Assembly: GCA_963752225.1 (NCBI GenBank)
Contig: CAVVXS010000003.1
Span: 1 to 64,000 of the forward strand
Origin: JBBROS01 sp963752225
Lineage (GTDB): Bacteria > Pseudomonadota > Alphaproteobacteria > Acetobacterales > Acetobacteraceae
Length of the DNA stretch: 64,000 nucleotides
Direction of reading: 5' to 3'
The notes under the pieces are model-generated. The model saw only the letters and a program-made list of their open reading frames with translations. It searched no databases and was not told the DNA's origin. A program made the position numbers and the translations under genes. Of the stretch, positions 27,820 through 38,495 are shown piece by piece. Numbering within the stretch: position 1 is the stretch's first letter; each line of letters starts with the position of its first letter.

Positions 27820-28566
27820 TCACTCTGCGGGCGCCGTCGTCACCGCATCGAACGACTTGTCGGCGCCATGATCGGGCGGAAACGGCACCGGGATGCCGAG
27901 CGGGCCGAGATGCGACACGTCGAAGCCGAGTGGCGCGTGGCTGGCAATGGCCCGGCGGTAGAACGCGGCGGCCTCGCCGCGGCTGCGCAGGCTGAGCTTC
28001 TCGAGGATGTTGTGCACGTGGTTCTTCACCGTGGCGTCGGTGATCCCCAGCCGCCGGGCGATCTGCTTGTTGGCTCGGCCATCGGCCAGCAGCTCGATCA
28101 CGTCGATCTCGCGCCGCGTCAGCACATCGATCCCGACCTGGCGGTCCTGGGCATGCGGCCGGCTGGCGAACTGGTTGAGTAGCAGGGCCGAAAGCCTGCT
28201 CGGGTAGACGACCTCGCCGGCCGCGACGCGCATGAGCATCGAGACGATCGTGGCGGCGCTGGCGTCGGGCTCGAGGTAGCCGGAAATGCCGACCCTCGCC
28301 CATGCAATGAAATCCTCGTCGCGGTCCCCGAATGCGAGCACGCCGATGCGCGTGCCCGGGTGCGAGGCGCGGAATTCGGCCACCTGCCTGATCCCTTCGC
28401 CGGCTTCGGACAGGACGAACAGGACGCGCGGCGATGTTCGGAGCTGAGACCAGGAGGATGGCGCGAGTTCCATCGCGTCAACCGGACCAGGATAGCCGCT
28501 TGCCGCAACGAGGGCACAAAGCGCATCGCGAACGAAGCGCAGCTTGCTGGTCACGACAATTGCCAT
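27820..28566 (-). CDS. LuxR/NarL-family transcriptional regulator with degenerate receiver
   Basis: About 248 residues. The C-terminal HTH is clear (VLTRREIDVIELLADGRANKQIARRLGITDATVKNHVHNILEKL). The N-terminal domain has receiver-like spacing (VVTSKLRFVRDALCALV, VLFVLSEAGEGIRQV, ISGYLEPDASAATIVSML), but the strand that should end in the phosphoacceptor Asp reads VLFVLSEAG. It therefore probably lacks phosphorylation and works as an orphan regulator. The start was set to ATG 28566 (GAGGA just upstream); ATG 28617 would add 17 residues. Its position in the exopolysaccharide locus suggests it regulates this locus. Confidence 0.82.
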   Translation of the reverse strand: MAIVVTSKLRFVRDALCALVAASGYPGPVDAMELAPSSWSQLRTSPRVLFVLSEAGEGIRQVAEFRASHPGTRIGVLAFGDRDEDFIAWARVGISGYLEPDASAATIVSMLMRVAAGEVVYPSRLSALLLNQFASRPHAQDRQVGIDVLTRREIDVIELLADGRANKQIARRLGITDATVKNHVHNILEKLSLRSRGEAAAFYRRAIASHAPLGFDVSHLGPLGIPVPFPPDHGADKSFDAVTTAPAE

Positions 28567-28721
28567 GCGATCCTCATTCGTTCGGATATCACGTGGCAGG
28601 CTGCGTATGCTTGCCATGTCGGCGCCGGGCCGGCAGCCCCCATGGCCGACAGCATGTCCAGCGGGCCTGTCCGCCCCTCGTTGGTGGTCAGCGCGTCAGA
28701 ACGGCCCGTGCTCCTGTTTCC

Positions 28722-28740
28722 GTGATAAAGTGGATATCAC
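28722..28740. promoter_or_regulatory. Inverted repeat upstream of the LuxR gene
   Basis: GTGATA and TATCAC form a perfect 6-bp inverted repeat around a 7-base spacer, in a 200-base AT-richer stretch between the LuxR gene start and the stop of the GINT-family gene. The size and position (about 155 bases upstream of the LuxR start) fit a regulator binding site, but it could also be chance or a weak terminator for the upstream gene. Confidence 0.3.
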
Positions 28741-28815
28741 GATGCGTTACCGATAACAAACGAAAATCTAAAAAACAATACGAATTGAACGACCCGTTAG
28801 GCTGGGCTTGAGGCG

Positions 28816-30271
28816 TCACAGCGCCGCGGCGGCAGGCCGACGGGCTCCCATTCGCCGCCGGAGTTTGTGCCAGAGGATGGCGGGATGCATCGACACCCGC
28901 TTGCCATCGATCAGGATTCCGCCGGGGCCGGCCGTGAAGGTATGGATGCCGTCCGGAAACGGTCCGTCCGGGTCCGGACGCAGCACGGCGACCACGTTCT
29001 CGGCATAGCGGACGGGCGTGCATTCCGTGACCGCATTGATGGCCAGCGCGCCGCCATAGGTGCGCGAACAATCCTGGGCCGGACGGTAAAGCCGGCCATC
29101 CACCCGGAACGGCGTGCCGCCGGGCCGCGACGACCGGACATCGATCTTCACGGGATTGCCGGGATGGGGCCGCCAGGGCCCTTCGAGGCGCTCGGCAAAT
29201 AGCAGGCAAAGCGTGTCGAACGCGCCCATGTCGGCGTCGGCATAGGCGATCCAGTAAAGCCCACCGTCCCGCATAAGGGTCGGGTCGGCCATGGCCACGT
29301 CCTCGGCAACCGTGCACAGCGGCCGCATCGGCTCGCCCGGGCAGAGCTCGTACAGGACCTGCCGCCGGGCTGCCGCCATCTCCGGCAGGCACAGGACGCG
29401 CTCGCCGTCTGCCCAGGCGAACGGGTAGGACAAATGTTGGCCAGTCTCCAGCACCGTCCGCAACGTGTCCGGGGCACAGGCGGCCGGACCAAGACCCGGC
29501 AGCGGCATGCTCGCGAGCCGGCCCAACCCGGTGCGGTGCGAATAGGCCTCGCACAGGACCGTGTCCGGGCGGCCGGGCCAGAAGAACGGGTCGGCGACGA
29601 AGCCGTCCGCGGCCGGGATCGTCGTCCATTGCGGCGGGGACAGGATCGCGTCCTCGAGACAGGACGCGGCCGGACGCGGCAGGACCGCGATCCCATACAT
29701 GTCGCCGCCGACCCGCGCCGCGGCCCAGCGCAGGGCGGCGGCCGCGTTGGCACGTGCCAGCGGCAAACGGCGGGCGGGCGGGCGGGGATCCGGGCGCCAA
29801 GCCGCGACCGGCCGGCCAGCCGGCTGCAGCCCCTTGCGGAGCAGGCGCGCGGCGGTCTTGCCCAGCCCATCGAGCAGCGTCCGGTAGCCGGCAGCGCTGG
29901 AAAGATGCGCCTCCGCAAGCACCCGCCCATGCCGGTCCAGCTCGTCACTTTCAAGCAAAAGCAGCGAGGCGACGAAGGGCGCCCGCCCGCAGGCGTGCAG
30001 TGCATGGAAGGACTGCAGCAACGGGGCGCCGGTCGCATCGACGATGCGCCACCGTCGTCCCGGACCGCCGCGACCATGCAGGTCGACCGGCAGCCCGTCC
30101 GGTCGCGGGTCGGAAGCAGAACCGTCCCCGCCCCACCATTGCAGCGCCGTCCCGGCCGCCGCGCGGCGCCAGCGGCGATGCGGCGGCGCGTGAGCGGCTC
30201 GCAAAGTGCAGCCGGACCAGCCCGTCCGGTTCTGCCCGGATACGCCGCCCCAATGGCGACCCGGGCGACAC
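28816..30271 (-). CDS. GINT-family (glucosamine inositolphosphorylceramide transferase-like) protein, frame break near 30180
   Basis: The main frame encodes the beta-propeller-like domain seen in plant GINT1 and bacterial relatives: GFVADPFFW, a TGQHLSYPFAWADGERVLCLPE segment, DPTLMRDGGLYWIAYAD, then SSRPGGTPFRVDGRLYRPAQDCSRTYG and CTPVRYAENVVAVL. An upstream domain (LLLLESDELDRHGRVLAEAHLSS) precedes it. The first part (PALLRLDGVSPGSPLGRRIRA) is readable only in the frame one base away, so a single surplus base near 30180 is likely; with it the gene can start at GTG 30271. Plant GINT1 glycosylates a sphingolipid; bacterial function is unproven. A role in decorating a lipid or glycan is inferred. 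Confidence 0.7.
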
Positions 30272-30303
30272 GCCGTCGAGCCGGAGCAGCGCCGGCGCTT
30301 GGA

Positions 30304-31021
30304 CTACAGGCTGAGCATCTGCCGCGTGCGGCGGGCACTGTGCAACGCCGCCTTCGCCACGCGGATCCAGATCGGCACGTCGAGCTCCCACGATTTTTCC
30401 CACATGTGCATTCCATACAGAGCCCGGCTGCGGAATCCGTCCTGGTAGGCCACGCCATACGGCCACGGGAAGAAAGCTTCGGTCGGACAAATGTGGATGT
30501 CGCGATGCGACACCCCGGCGTCGTCGTAACGGTCGAGCCCGTCCTCGAGCAGCAGCCGGGTGATCAGCTTCGGGCCATACTTGGTCGGCCGGTCGAACCC
30601 GAGCGGCGCCGCCCGCATGGACAGCACGCGCGCCAGCGCCCGTTCGATGAACCAATGGCCCGGCTCGGCCGCCAGCATGCCGTTCGAAACCCAGTCGGCG
30701 CAGCGTTCCCTGGTCTGGAAGCCGAGCACGCAGGGATGCTGGAGCAGCGGCGTGAGCGAGCGGTAAAGGTGGAAGTCCACGTCGAGGTAGAAGCCGCCGT
30801 GTCGCTGCAGGGCCATGAGGCGGCTGATGTCGGCGACCTTGGCCCAAAGCCGCCGCTTATAGGCGTCGTTCATATGGCGTGGACGAGAAGTCGATGTTGC
30901 TCTCGTCCCATTGGACTAGCTCAAAATCGGGGTTGGAGGCGCGCCACGCGTCGATGTTGCGACGCTGGTGGTCGGGCAGCGGGCTGCCGACCCAGACGTA
31001 ATGGATGCGTTTCGGGATCAT
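30304..31021 (-). CDS. Family 32 glycosyltransferase (capsule-type), frame break near 30875
   Basis: The N-terminal part starts MIPKRIHYVWVGSPLPDHQRR, the GT32 signature, and runs to NIDFSSTPY, where the frame is lost. The adjacent frame continues NDAYKRRLWAKVADISRLMALQRHGGFYLDVDFHL, which includes the DXD metal motif (GGFYLDVD) of Gly_transf_sug proteins, and ends with RSRALYGMHMWEKSW. Joined, the product is about 238 residues, a normal length. The span equals a multiple of three plus one, so one extra base near 30875 explains the break. Its ATG at 31021 overlaps the flippase stop (ATGA), so it belongs to the wzc-flippase operon. Cytoplasmic GT-A enzyme of unknown donor. Confidence 0.75.
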
Positions 31022-32531
31022 GGGACCGCCACGGTAGGAGCCGGCTTGGTGGGAATGGCCGTGCGCGCCAACGCGACCAGTCGTGCGAGATGGCCCGGCA
31101 GCAGCAAGCGATCCATCGCCGCCGCGAACACCGCCAAGCCCGCCAGCCCCGCCACTGCCAGGGACAATACGCCCGCCGGCAGCACGGCCTGCAGCAGCAG
31201 CTCGGCAGCCGCCATGGCGACGCTGCACAACGCGATGCGGTCGCCGCCGGATAGCAGCGGACCGGCGGGAAAGCCGCAGGCCTGCCGCAGCAAGTAAGGA
31301 GATCGGCACCATCAACGCCGACAGCACCGCCCAGCTCCAGCCAACGGCGACGGCGCCGAACCGGGCCGCCACCGGCAGCACCACGCAATAGAGGCCGAGC
31401 TGCCAAATACGCCATGCGGGCGAAGGCGTCGGGATGGCCCAGCGCCGACAGCGCCTGCCAGGAAAACGTCCAGAACGGCATCGTGAGCGCGACGAAGCTC
31501 ATCGCCTGCACCACGGGGATGGCGCCGACCCATTGCGCCCCGAACACCGGCGGGATCAGCAGCGGCGCCGCCAAGCCAAGGCCGGCCGCAGCCGGCAGCC
31601 AGGCGGTGCTCGCCATCAGCACCATCTCGGTATAGGCGGCGGCGAAGCGGGTCCGGTCATGCGCGATGCGGCGCAGGGCCGGCATCATCACCAGCTGCAG
31701 CGGCGTCATCGCCAGGATGATCAGCGCCCGGATCACCCGCAAACCGACCGCGTAATACCCGACCGCGACCAGGTCCATGTTGAGCCCGACCAGCACGCTG
31801 CCGAGGTCGTCGATGCAGGACGAGATGACGCTGGCCGCCATGAAGTGCCGGCTGAACCCGAGCAGGGCGCGGAACGCCGGCACCGAGAACAGCAGGCGCG
31901 GCCGCCAGGCCGTCGAGCGCCACATGATCGCGGCGATCAGCGCCGATTGGACGAACTGCGAGATCACCAGCGCCCAAACGCCGAACCCGGTCAGCGCCAG
32001 GCCCACGCCCACCAACCCGCCGGCGACGCTGCCCAGGATGGTGCGGATCGCGAAAATGCGCAGGTCGAGGGTGCGGCGGAACAAGGCCGAATGGACGCTC
32101 ACAAGCGCGCGCGGGATGCACAAGAGCGACAGCCAGCGGATCACCGGTTCCAGCAGCGGCTCATGGAACAGCACGACCGCGAACCCGGCGATCACCTGCA
32201 ACCCCGCCACCATCCCCGCGGCCAGCAGCATGTTGGTCCAGAACGCGGTCGAGGTCGCCGCGTCGTCCAGCCGCTCGGCCTGGATCAGCCCGTCGCCGAA
32301 GCCTTGGAACAGGATCATGTTGACGGCGCCGACGATCGCCATGCCGAGCGCGTAGACGCCGAACTCGGTCGGCGACAGCAGCCGCGCGAACACCACGAAG
32401 AACAGGAACGCCGCACCCTGCGCGCCCGCCGTTTCCAGCGCCGCCCAGAACGTGGCGCGCGCGACCTTCTGCTTGATCGCGCCGTCGATCCCGCCCGCCC
32501 CCGGCTCGGGCGCGGCCTCGGCCGCCGTCAC
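31018..32531 (-). CDS. Wzx-type flippase with two frame breaks (about 31410 and 31294)
   Basis: The first frame, from GTG 32531, encodes KQKVARATFWAALETAGAQG, LFFVVFARLLSPTEFGVYAL and several more membrane helices to ALGHPDAFARMA. It then shifts by one base to IWQLGLYCVVLPVAARFGAVAV (near 31410), and by one more near 31294 to LLRQACGFPAGPLLSGGDRIAL and the last helices, ending at 31018. Each step is +1, as expected from two surplus bases; the restored product has about 503 residues, typical of WzxC/MOP flippases. The GTG start overlaps the wzc stop (GTGA) and the stop overlaps the GT32 start, so the gene is coupled on both sides. Sequence error or real inactivation cannot be separated here. 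Confidence 0.75.
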
Positions 32532-34067
32532 TGCAACCGGCCCTGCGCGTCGTGGTAGCGCGGCAGGTTGGGCGAGAACATCACCGCGTCGTCGTGGCCG
32601 TGACTGGCATATTCGCGATCGGACACCATCGTCAGCACGAAGCCGATCACCTTGGCCTTGGCGGTGACGAGCTGCTCCAGCGCCAGCTCGACCGCCGACA
32701 GCGGCGTCGAGCCCCAGCGGGTGACGAGGATGGTGGCGTCGGCCGGGCGCGCCAGCAGCCAGGCGTCGCCCGCCAGCAGCACCGGCGGCGTGTCGATGAT
32801 CAGCAGGTCGAACCGCGATTCCAGCTCGCGCAGCGCCACTTCCCAAGCGCCGGTCGCCAGCAGCCGCATCGGGCTGCCCTCCGCGGTGCCGGCCGGGAGC
32901 ACCGAAAGGCCCCAGATGCCGTTGTAGATGTCGGCCTCGTCGGCCGAGATCTCGTCGCGCAGCAGGCGCACCAGGTTGCGCTCGCAGTTCAGCAGGCTCG
33001 AGGCCGCCGAAATGCCCCTCGTGCGCAGGTCGGCGTCGATCAGCAGGACGCGCAGCCCGCGGTCCTTGGCGACCTTGGCCAGCGCGATCGCCGCCCGCGT
33101 CTTGCCTTCGCGCGGCAGGGAGGAGGTGACCACGATGCTGGCCGGGGTCATGCCGTCCCGCGGCAGCATCACCCGCGCCAGCACCTGCGCCGCAGCCTCG
33201 TCGAAGGCGCGCGCCAGGCGCCGGTTGCCGCGCGGCACCCGCGGCAGCATGCCAAGCCGGGTGCGTGGACCGCCCGGCAGGTCGGCAAGGCTGTGCACGC
33301 CGCGCCGGATGGTGTCGCGGACCAGCCCGGCCACCATGCCGACGCCGAGCGACAGCACCAGCGCCGCCGGCAGCAGCACGCGCCGGTTCGGCGATGACGG
33401 GCGCAGCGGCACCACGGCGCTCGACAGGATGCGCGCCCCCGGGGTCTGGTAGGTCAGCTCGGGGTCGGTCTGGCGCGCGCGGGTCAGGAAGCTGGTGTAG
33501 ACCTCACGGTCGGCGTTGGCGTCGCGCTCGAGCGCCTGGGCCTTGGCGTTCGCGGTTTCCGACGCCTCGACCCGGGCCACCAGGTCGGCCAGCGTCGACT
33601 CCAGCCGCTGCTCGGTGGCGAGCGCGACCGAGGCCTTCTTGCGCAGGGTCTGGCGGATCCGCTCCCGCTCGAGCGTGATCGAACGGGTCAGGTCCGCAAC
33701 CTGCGCCCGCGATCGACAGCACGCCCGGCATCAGCCCGCCGCCGGTCGCCTGCAGCTCGGCCAGCCGCGCGGTCGCGGTCGCCAGCTGCTCGCGCAGCCG
33801 GGCCAGCAATTGCGGGCCGTTGGGCGAGTTGAGCTGGTCGAGCTCGGCCCCGTAATTGCCGTCCGTCTCCGACAGGATCCGCTCGGTCTCGAGCCGCGCC
33901 TGCCGAGCTTTGGTCAGGTCGATGCTGATCTGGGTGATCTGCTCCTGGCTGATGGTGCTGTCCTTGCCGCGCACCAGGCCGTTGGCGTGGCGGAACTCCT
34001 CATACGCCAGAGCGGACCGGCTCGCCCGGTCGCGCAGCTCCGACACACGCTGCTCGATCCATTGATG
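32516..34067. repeat. 1.55-kb near-identical direct repeat, copy 1 (3' part of wzc copy 1)
   Basis: Matches 40033-41584 at a constant offset of 7517 bases. By eye I count about nine single-base differences and no indel in 1552 bases. The repeat covers the 3' two thirds of wzc and ends 12 bases beyond its stop codon. On the 5' side it stops abruptly in the codons for HQWIEQ; further upstream the two genes differ throughout. Confidence 0.95.
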
Positions 34068-34871
34068 TGCTTCCGCCGTCGACGCGTCCTTGAAGCGAGT
34101 CAACGACGCGATATAGGCGGCTGCCATCGCATTGGCGATCTGCGCGGCCCTGTCCGGGTCGCGCGAATAGGCGGTGATGCGCAGAACCCGCGAAAAGCCG
34201 ACCGGCCCGACCGCGACGTGGCTGCGCAAGGCGGCGACCGTTTCCGCCCTCACGCGGTCAGCCTGCCCCTCGACGGGCTCAAGCCAGGCGCCGAGGCGAT
34301 CCAGCGCCCTTGTGACGCCCGGCCGCAACACGTCCGGCAGCCATCCGACCGCGGCCCCCAGATCGATGGCCTGCCCGGCGGGCTTGGGGCCGAACTCCGG
34401 GTCGCGCGTGAGGTCGAGCTGCGTCACCACCGTGCCGAGCAACTCTTCCGACACCAGCGTTTCGACTTCGTTCGCCAGGGTGTCGGGCCCGAACGCCGGC
34501 TCCTTCAAGGCGTCGTCGCCACGCGCCGCGCTGGGATGGTCGCCTTGAAAGATCACCGAGCTGCTCGCCTGGTAGCCCACGGGAGCAAGCATGATCAGGC
34601 CGCTCAAGCCGACACTCGCCAGCGCAGCGACGCCGAGGATCAGCCATTTCCGCCGCCGGAGGAACGCCGCGACATCCCAACCGCCGGGCGTGCGCGCTGC
34701 CACGGTGATCGCCGGCAGGCTGTCGCCAGCCGAGGTAGGATGGGACGCCCCACCGGGATCCATGCTGTACTCGGTCTCGTTCGTGGCGTTGTCGCTCGGG
34801 TCGCGTGTGGATGCCGCGGCAGGATCGATCCGCAGCCGCTCCGGGCGAGGTTTACGCGTCAGCCCGAGCAT
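32528..34871 (-). CDS. wzc: Wzc-like polysaccharide co-polymerase / BY-kinase, copy 1 (frame break near 33715)
   Basis: Inner-membrane chain-length regulator with a tyrosine autokinase, about 780 residues once the frame is joined. TM1 is at about 75-95, followed by a Wzz-type periplasmic domain (SVIFQGDHPSAA) and long coiled coil, TM2 (VLLPAALVLSLGVGMVAGLV), then the kinase with Walker A SSLPREGKTRAA, Walker A' VLLIDADLR and Walker B LLIIDTPPVL. The C-terminal tail has only two tyrosines (EYASHG, RYHDAQG), not the usual cluster. The frame changes by +1 at CTGTCGATCGCGG near 33715, in the coiled coil, and the identical break occurs in copy 2. The frame upstream is open to ATG 34871; ATG near 34763 is an alternative. 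Confidence 0.85.
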
Positions 34872-35107
34872 ACGGCGTCTTTCGTGTCACCGCCCAAACC
34901 AGCAACATGCGGCGCCATACTCAGCCGGGCGGTCACCGGGTTGGCGAAGGTGATCAGCGCCGCTTCTTGCGAAACGGCGGGAACCCGGACGATGACCGCG
35001 GCAAGCGCCGCCGCGGCGCCTGGCGCGGTAACGGCGTGGACGGGAAGACCAACGCAATCCGTCAGCACGATGCATGGCGCAGTCAGCCTCTCGTGCGTGG
35101 TCTCCAT
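34859..35107 (-). pseudogene. 5' remnant of a WecG/TagA/CpsF-type glycosyltransferase gene
   Basis: The first 60 codons (IVLTDCVGLPVHAVTAPGAA, then ALITFANPVTARLS) align with the N-terminus of the intact gene at 42392-43339 (LVLTESVGVPVHAILAPGAP, ALVTFANPGTTLLA). After that, similarity ends and the frame runs into the start region of wzc copy 1. The catalytic core is missing. In the intact module the order is likewise wecG then wzc on the same strand, so this is the truncated partner of a duplicated wecG-wzc module. Confidence 0.7.
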
Positions 35108-35427
35108 GTGTCGAGAACGGTCCTATTTGTCACTGGAGCAAAATGACAGCGCAGTCATTAGGCTGCATGAGCCGCACGGACGAGCGGCTGCCGCCAAAGG
35201 ATCTAGATCAAAAGATGCATAATGGTGGGTGGTATCGCCACATCACGTCGGGCGTGGAGCGAATATCGCCGACCCAACGAACATGCCGCCAGATGTCACT
35301 TCTGAAACGAAATGCGCGGAAGTTTCCAGGCTCGCGCAAGATTACAGCAGAAGTTAACGCGAAGGCGGCGCTGCTGGGCAGAGGCCGAGCGCGATGCGCG
35401 TCGAGCCGTTGTCGGAACAAGGGCGGA
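35108..35427. other. Intergenic region upstream of the wecG remnant
   Basis: About 320 bases between the GH5 gene end and the wecG remnant, AT-richer than average. It contains a perfect inverted repeat AATGAC-N6-GTCATT at 35142-35159 and the palindrome GATCTAGATC at 35200-35209. It probably carries the promoter of the wzc-flippase-GT32 operon. No believable gene is present. Confidence 0.45.
35142..35159. promoter_or_regulatory. Inverted repeat AATGAC-N6-GTCATT, possible operator
   Basis: Perfect 6-bp arms with a 6-base spacer, about 35 bases upstream of the wecG remnant start codon and so upstream of wzc copy 1. Its placement fits a repressor or activator site for the operon. No experimental or family support. 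Confidence 0.3.
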
Positions 35428-36493
35428 CTAGGCCGGCATCGATCCCGAACCCGCCGCGGTCTCCGATATCGTCCACCCGATGCCGCTCGCCTCGAGGGCG
35501 CTGCGCACGTCGCGCAGCCAAGCGCGCCGTGACTCGCGATCCGCGGTCCCGAACACACCGAACTCGGTGACCACGAGCGGCACGCCGGACGGGCCGCCAT
35601 TGCGCGGCCAAGGCGATCTGGCCCCGGATCGCCTCGGGGCTGCCATCTGCGAAGGCGTAGCGGTCGAGCGCCGGCCGCAGCGGCGGGACGGCCCCTGCCC
35701 TCGCCCGTTCGACGTTGGCCTCGGATGCCGGATAGGCCAAGCCACGGATCGAATAAAGGTCCGGGTCCGCCCACTCGGCGCCTTGATGCGTGAACACCAT
35801 CGGGCTGTAGAAGTGGAAGACGTAAGCCACCCGCCGGTCGTCTTCCGGCTCCGAACCGGCCAGCGCCGCTGCCGTGCTGGACGGCGACGCGGTGAGTAGG
35901 ACGGTGTGGCGCGGCGCGGCGCGGCGGATGCGGTCGAGCAGGATGCGCCGGTCGGCCGCCCACCGGCCGGCGTCGGTCAGGCCCGGCTCGTTCAGCGCCT
36001 CAAACACCATCAGCCCCGGCGGCACTACCGCATAGCGCTCGGCCAGGCGCGTCCAGGCCGCGGCAAGCCCATCGATCGCCGCAGGTCCGGCCGCGTCGTT
36101 GAGGGCCAGCTCGTCCTCGGGGTGCGCGTCCAGGATCACGGCTAGGCCTTGCGCCACGGCGGCGCAGACCACCGCGTCCAGGCGCTGCAGCCGCGCGTCG
36201 GGCAGCCCGGCGCCGGGCCATTCCAGCACCCAGCTCGGGCTGACCGGCAACCGCACGTGCCGCAGGCCGAGGCCGCGCACCGCCGCCAAGTCCCGCCGGA
36301 CCTGCGCCATGGGCACTGCCGGGCGCAGCGCGTCCGTCATGTTCACGCCCCGCGACAGGACGCCGGAGCGGACCGGATCGGCCGCCGCGCTTGGTGCGTG
36401 GTCGGCGCAACGGGACAGCGGCGGCCCCGCCGCGGACATTGCGGCTGTCGACCCAAGCGAGAGCAATGCCGCCGCATAAACCATGCGCCGCAT
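35428..36493 (-). CDS. Secreted glycoside hydrolase family 5 (endoglucanase-like), frame break near 35605
   Basis: Starts with a signal peptide (MRRMVYAAALLSLGSTAAMSAAG). Follows a (beta/alpha)8 GH5 pattern: VLSRGVNMTDALRP, the LGLRHVRLPVSPSW strand, DAHPEDELA, the acid/base Glu169 in MVFEALNEPG, YVFHFYSPMVFTHQGA and, in the next frame, the nucleophile in VPLVVTEFGVFG. The frame is lost near 35605 and resumes one base on; the span is a multiple of three plus one. Joined, it has about 354 residues. Located between wzc and wzy genes, it probably trims or releases the exopolysaccharide in the periplasm, as cellulase-like enzymes do in other polymer loci (inference). Confidence 0.78.
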
Positions 36494-36540
36494 CCCCGAT
36501 GTCCCAAGCCTGAAGCCCGCCAAACTTCTGGGGCGAGCCA

Positions 36541-38113
36541 CTAGCGCCGGACCGGGACCACCGTGGCGCGGCGGCCGTTGGCGACCAGCACGCCGCAGAG
36601 CAGGCAAAGCAGTCCGGCGGCGTAGGGCGAATACGCCTCTTCTTGGAAGACGCCGTTCACCAAGCCGACGCAAAGGCCGAGGAAGAGGATGTCGGTCGGC
36701 CGTGCTCGGCCGCCGGCGCCGAACGGGGCCGCCCGCAGCAAGGCGGCGATTGACGCCACGAGCGCGAGGCAGCCGAGCCCCATTTGATAGATCAGCACGC
36801 CGACCGCGCTCTCGAGCCCGACGTCGGCGGCACCGGCGTGCTGGATTTCCTGCCACTTCGCGAGGGTCAAGCTGCCGACACTGAGATTGCCGCCGACGCC
36901 GACGCCGTGGCCGGCCGGGTTCTTGAGGAAGCCGTTCACGCCGCCGAGGAAGCCGATCACGTGGAAGTCGCCGTGGCTGAGCCCAGACACGATGCCAAAC
37001 GAGACATAGACGGCGCCGAACAGCAACCCGGCCGCGACCAGGACGACGCGGCTGCGCGTGATGCTCCAAACGCCGTAGAGCAGGCCGGACGCGAAGAACA
37101 GGATCGCCGCGCCCTTCACGCCGGCCAGGACCGACAGCACAAAAGCGGCGGCACCAGCATCCACCAGCCAAGCGCCAGTAGCATCAACTCGGTGACGGCC
37201 AGGACATACCCGTAGCTGATCGAGTGCATGTTGGGTCCGCCGAAGCGGTAGGCCTGGCCAGGCAGGATGTCGGCCAGCAGGTCGGTGTTGAACGGCGCCT
37301 GTGTCGCGCGGTCGATCACGTCGCGGACGCTGAAATATTGCGACATCTCGGTCGCCGGGTATTTAAGGTTGCTGAACTCGGTTGCGTTGATCAGCGAAAG
37401 GTACCAGGCGGGATCGGCGATCTCGACCCAAGCGAGCAGAAGCCCGGGCAGGACTGACACCGCAAGGCAGGTTGCGACGAGCGAAAACTCCAGCGGTCGC
37501 CGACGTCGAGGCCGATCACGATGGCGAGCAGCAGGGCGCTCGCATTGCGGAAGCCGACCGCGGCTGCGGTCGGCCCCGCGACGGCGGCACCCAAGGCGCT
37601 GTAAGCCGCAGCAACGCCGACCGCGATTGCCGCCGTCGCCGCCGTCCGGGCGAGGGCGGGATCCAGCGTCTCGAACGTCCGGCCGGTGCGCAAGCGGCGC
37701 CACGCCGGCCGTAGCGCCAGCAGCATCGCCGCGGCGAACGACGTGCCGGACAGGAGCGTGTAGTCGGACCGGCTCATCGTCGTCGAGAACAGGCTGATGG
37801 CGACGTTCTGGTAGAACAGGATCTGCGCGTAGACGACCAGGCCTGCCAGGGTGCTGTGGCAAGCGGCCGCGAGCAGGCAGCCTAGGATCAGCGGGAAGCA
37901 CAGCACGCCGACCTCTCGGACCAGCACCATGTGACAGGCGAGGCAGACGAGCGCGAAGGCCTGCCACCGCAGCGCCAGAACGACCGCGCGGTCGAGCGGG
38001 AGCTCGAACAGGGCGGGCGCGGGGTTCGGATCGGCGACACGCCCGGACGCGCCCGGACGGCTGCCGGTCTGCTCAGCGCCAAGTGCGCCGCGTTCAAGTT
38101 GGCCCACCGTCAC
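36541..38113 (-). CDS. O-antigen-ligase/Wzy-like polymerase with two frame breaks (about 37500 and 37165)
   Basis: A polytopic membrane protein of about 524 residues with 11-12 helices. The three pieces read on in successive frames: an N-terminal half ending IVIGLDVG, a middle part FSLVATCLAVSVLPGLLLAWV with a large periplasmic loop (PGQAYRFGGPNMHSISYGYVLAVTE, containing the H-S conserved in Wzy_C/WaaL loops), and a C-terminal part LLYGVWSITRSRVVLVAAGLLF to ATVVPVRR. Here the shifts are +2, as if one base were missing at each site. It is the likely polymerase of the exopolysaccharide. Placement beside wzc and flippase fits a Wzx/Wzy-dependent pathway. Confidence 0.72.
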
Positions 38114-38495
38114 CTTATGCTCCCAGCACTGCTCAACGTCTCTCCGCCTGGCCTGCTGCGATCAAACGACGTTTAGGACGGTTTGTCTTGCGTGCAATGG
38201 ATAGCGCAGGCCCCCGCGCGGCGCAACTCGACGCGACATCCTCGGCAGAACGAGCATCGGACGACTGAAAGGCAAAACGTTATTGCACTTGTAACGACAA
38301 TTGCTGACAGCCCATTTTGCCGAAACGCCATCTATAGAGTTACCGAATTGCTGGATATGCCAAGACCAGACAGCTTCTGTCCGGCCTTGGCACCATCCGT
38401 CATTTTGCGCGGGATGGATGATCGAGAGCCATTGCCGCGGTTTCGATAGGTATTTCGAAGATTTCTGTGACCGGAATTAAGTGTCAGGAGACAGC
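38114..38495. other. AT-richer divergent region between wzy and GH16
   Basis: About 380 bases with notably lower GC than the surroundings (for example around 38270-38360). It separates the minus-strand wzy gene from the plus-strand GH16 gene and should contain both promoters. I could not define a convincing -35/-10 pair. No gene is seen. Confidence 0.45.

Noticed and set aside
29434..31254. A 606-codon plus-strand frame opposite the GINT, GT32 and flippase genes
   Set aside because: Low-complexity Arg/Gln/Gly translation; the minus strand has recognisable family motifs in each gene.
33500..33740. Programmed ribosomal frameshifting in wzc
   Set aside because: There is no slippery heptamer, no in-frame stop or Shine-Dalgarno-like stimulator at the site, and the zero frame stays open for about 70 more codons. 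A sequence error or copied mutation is simpler.
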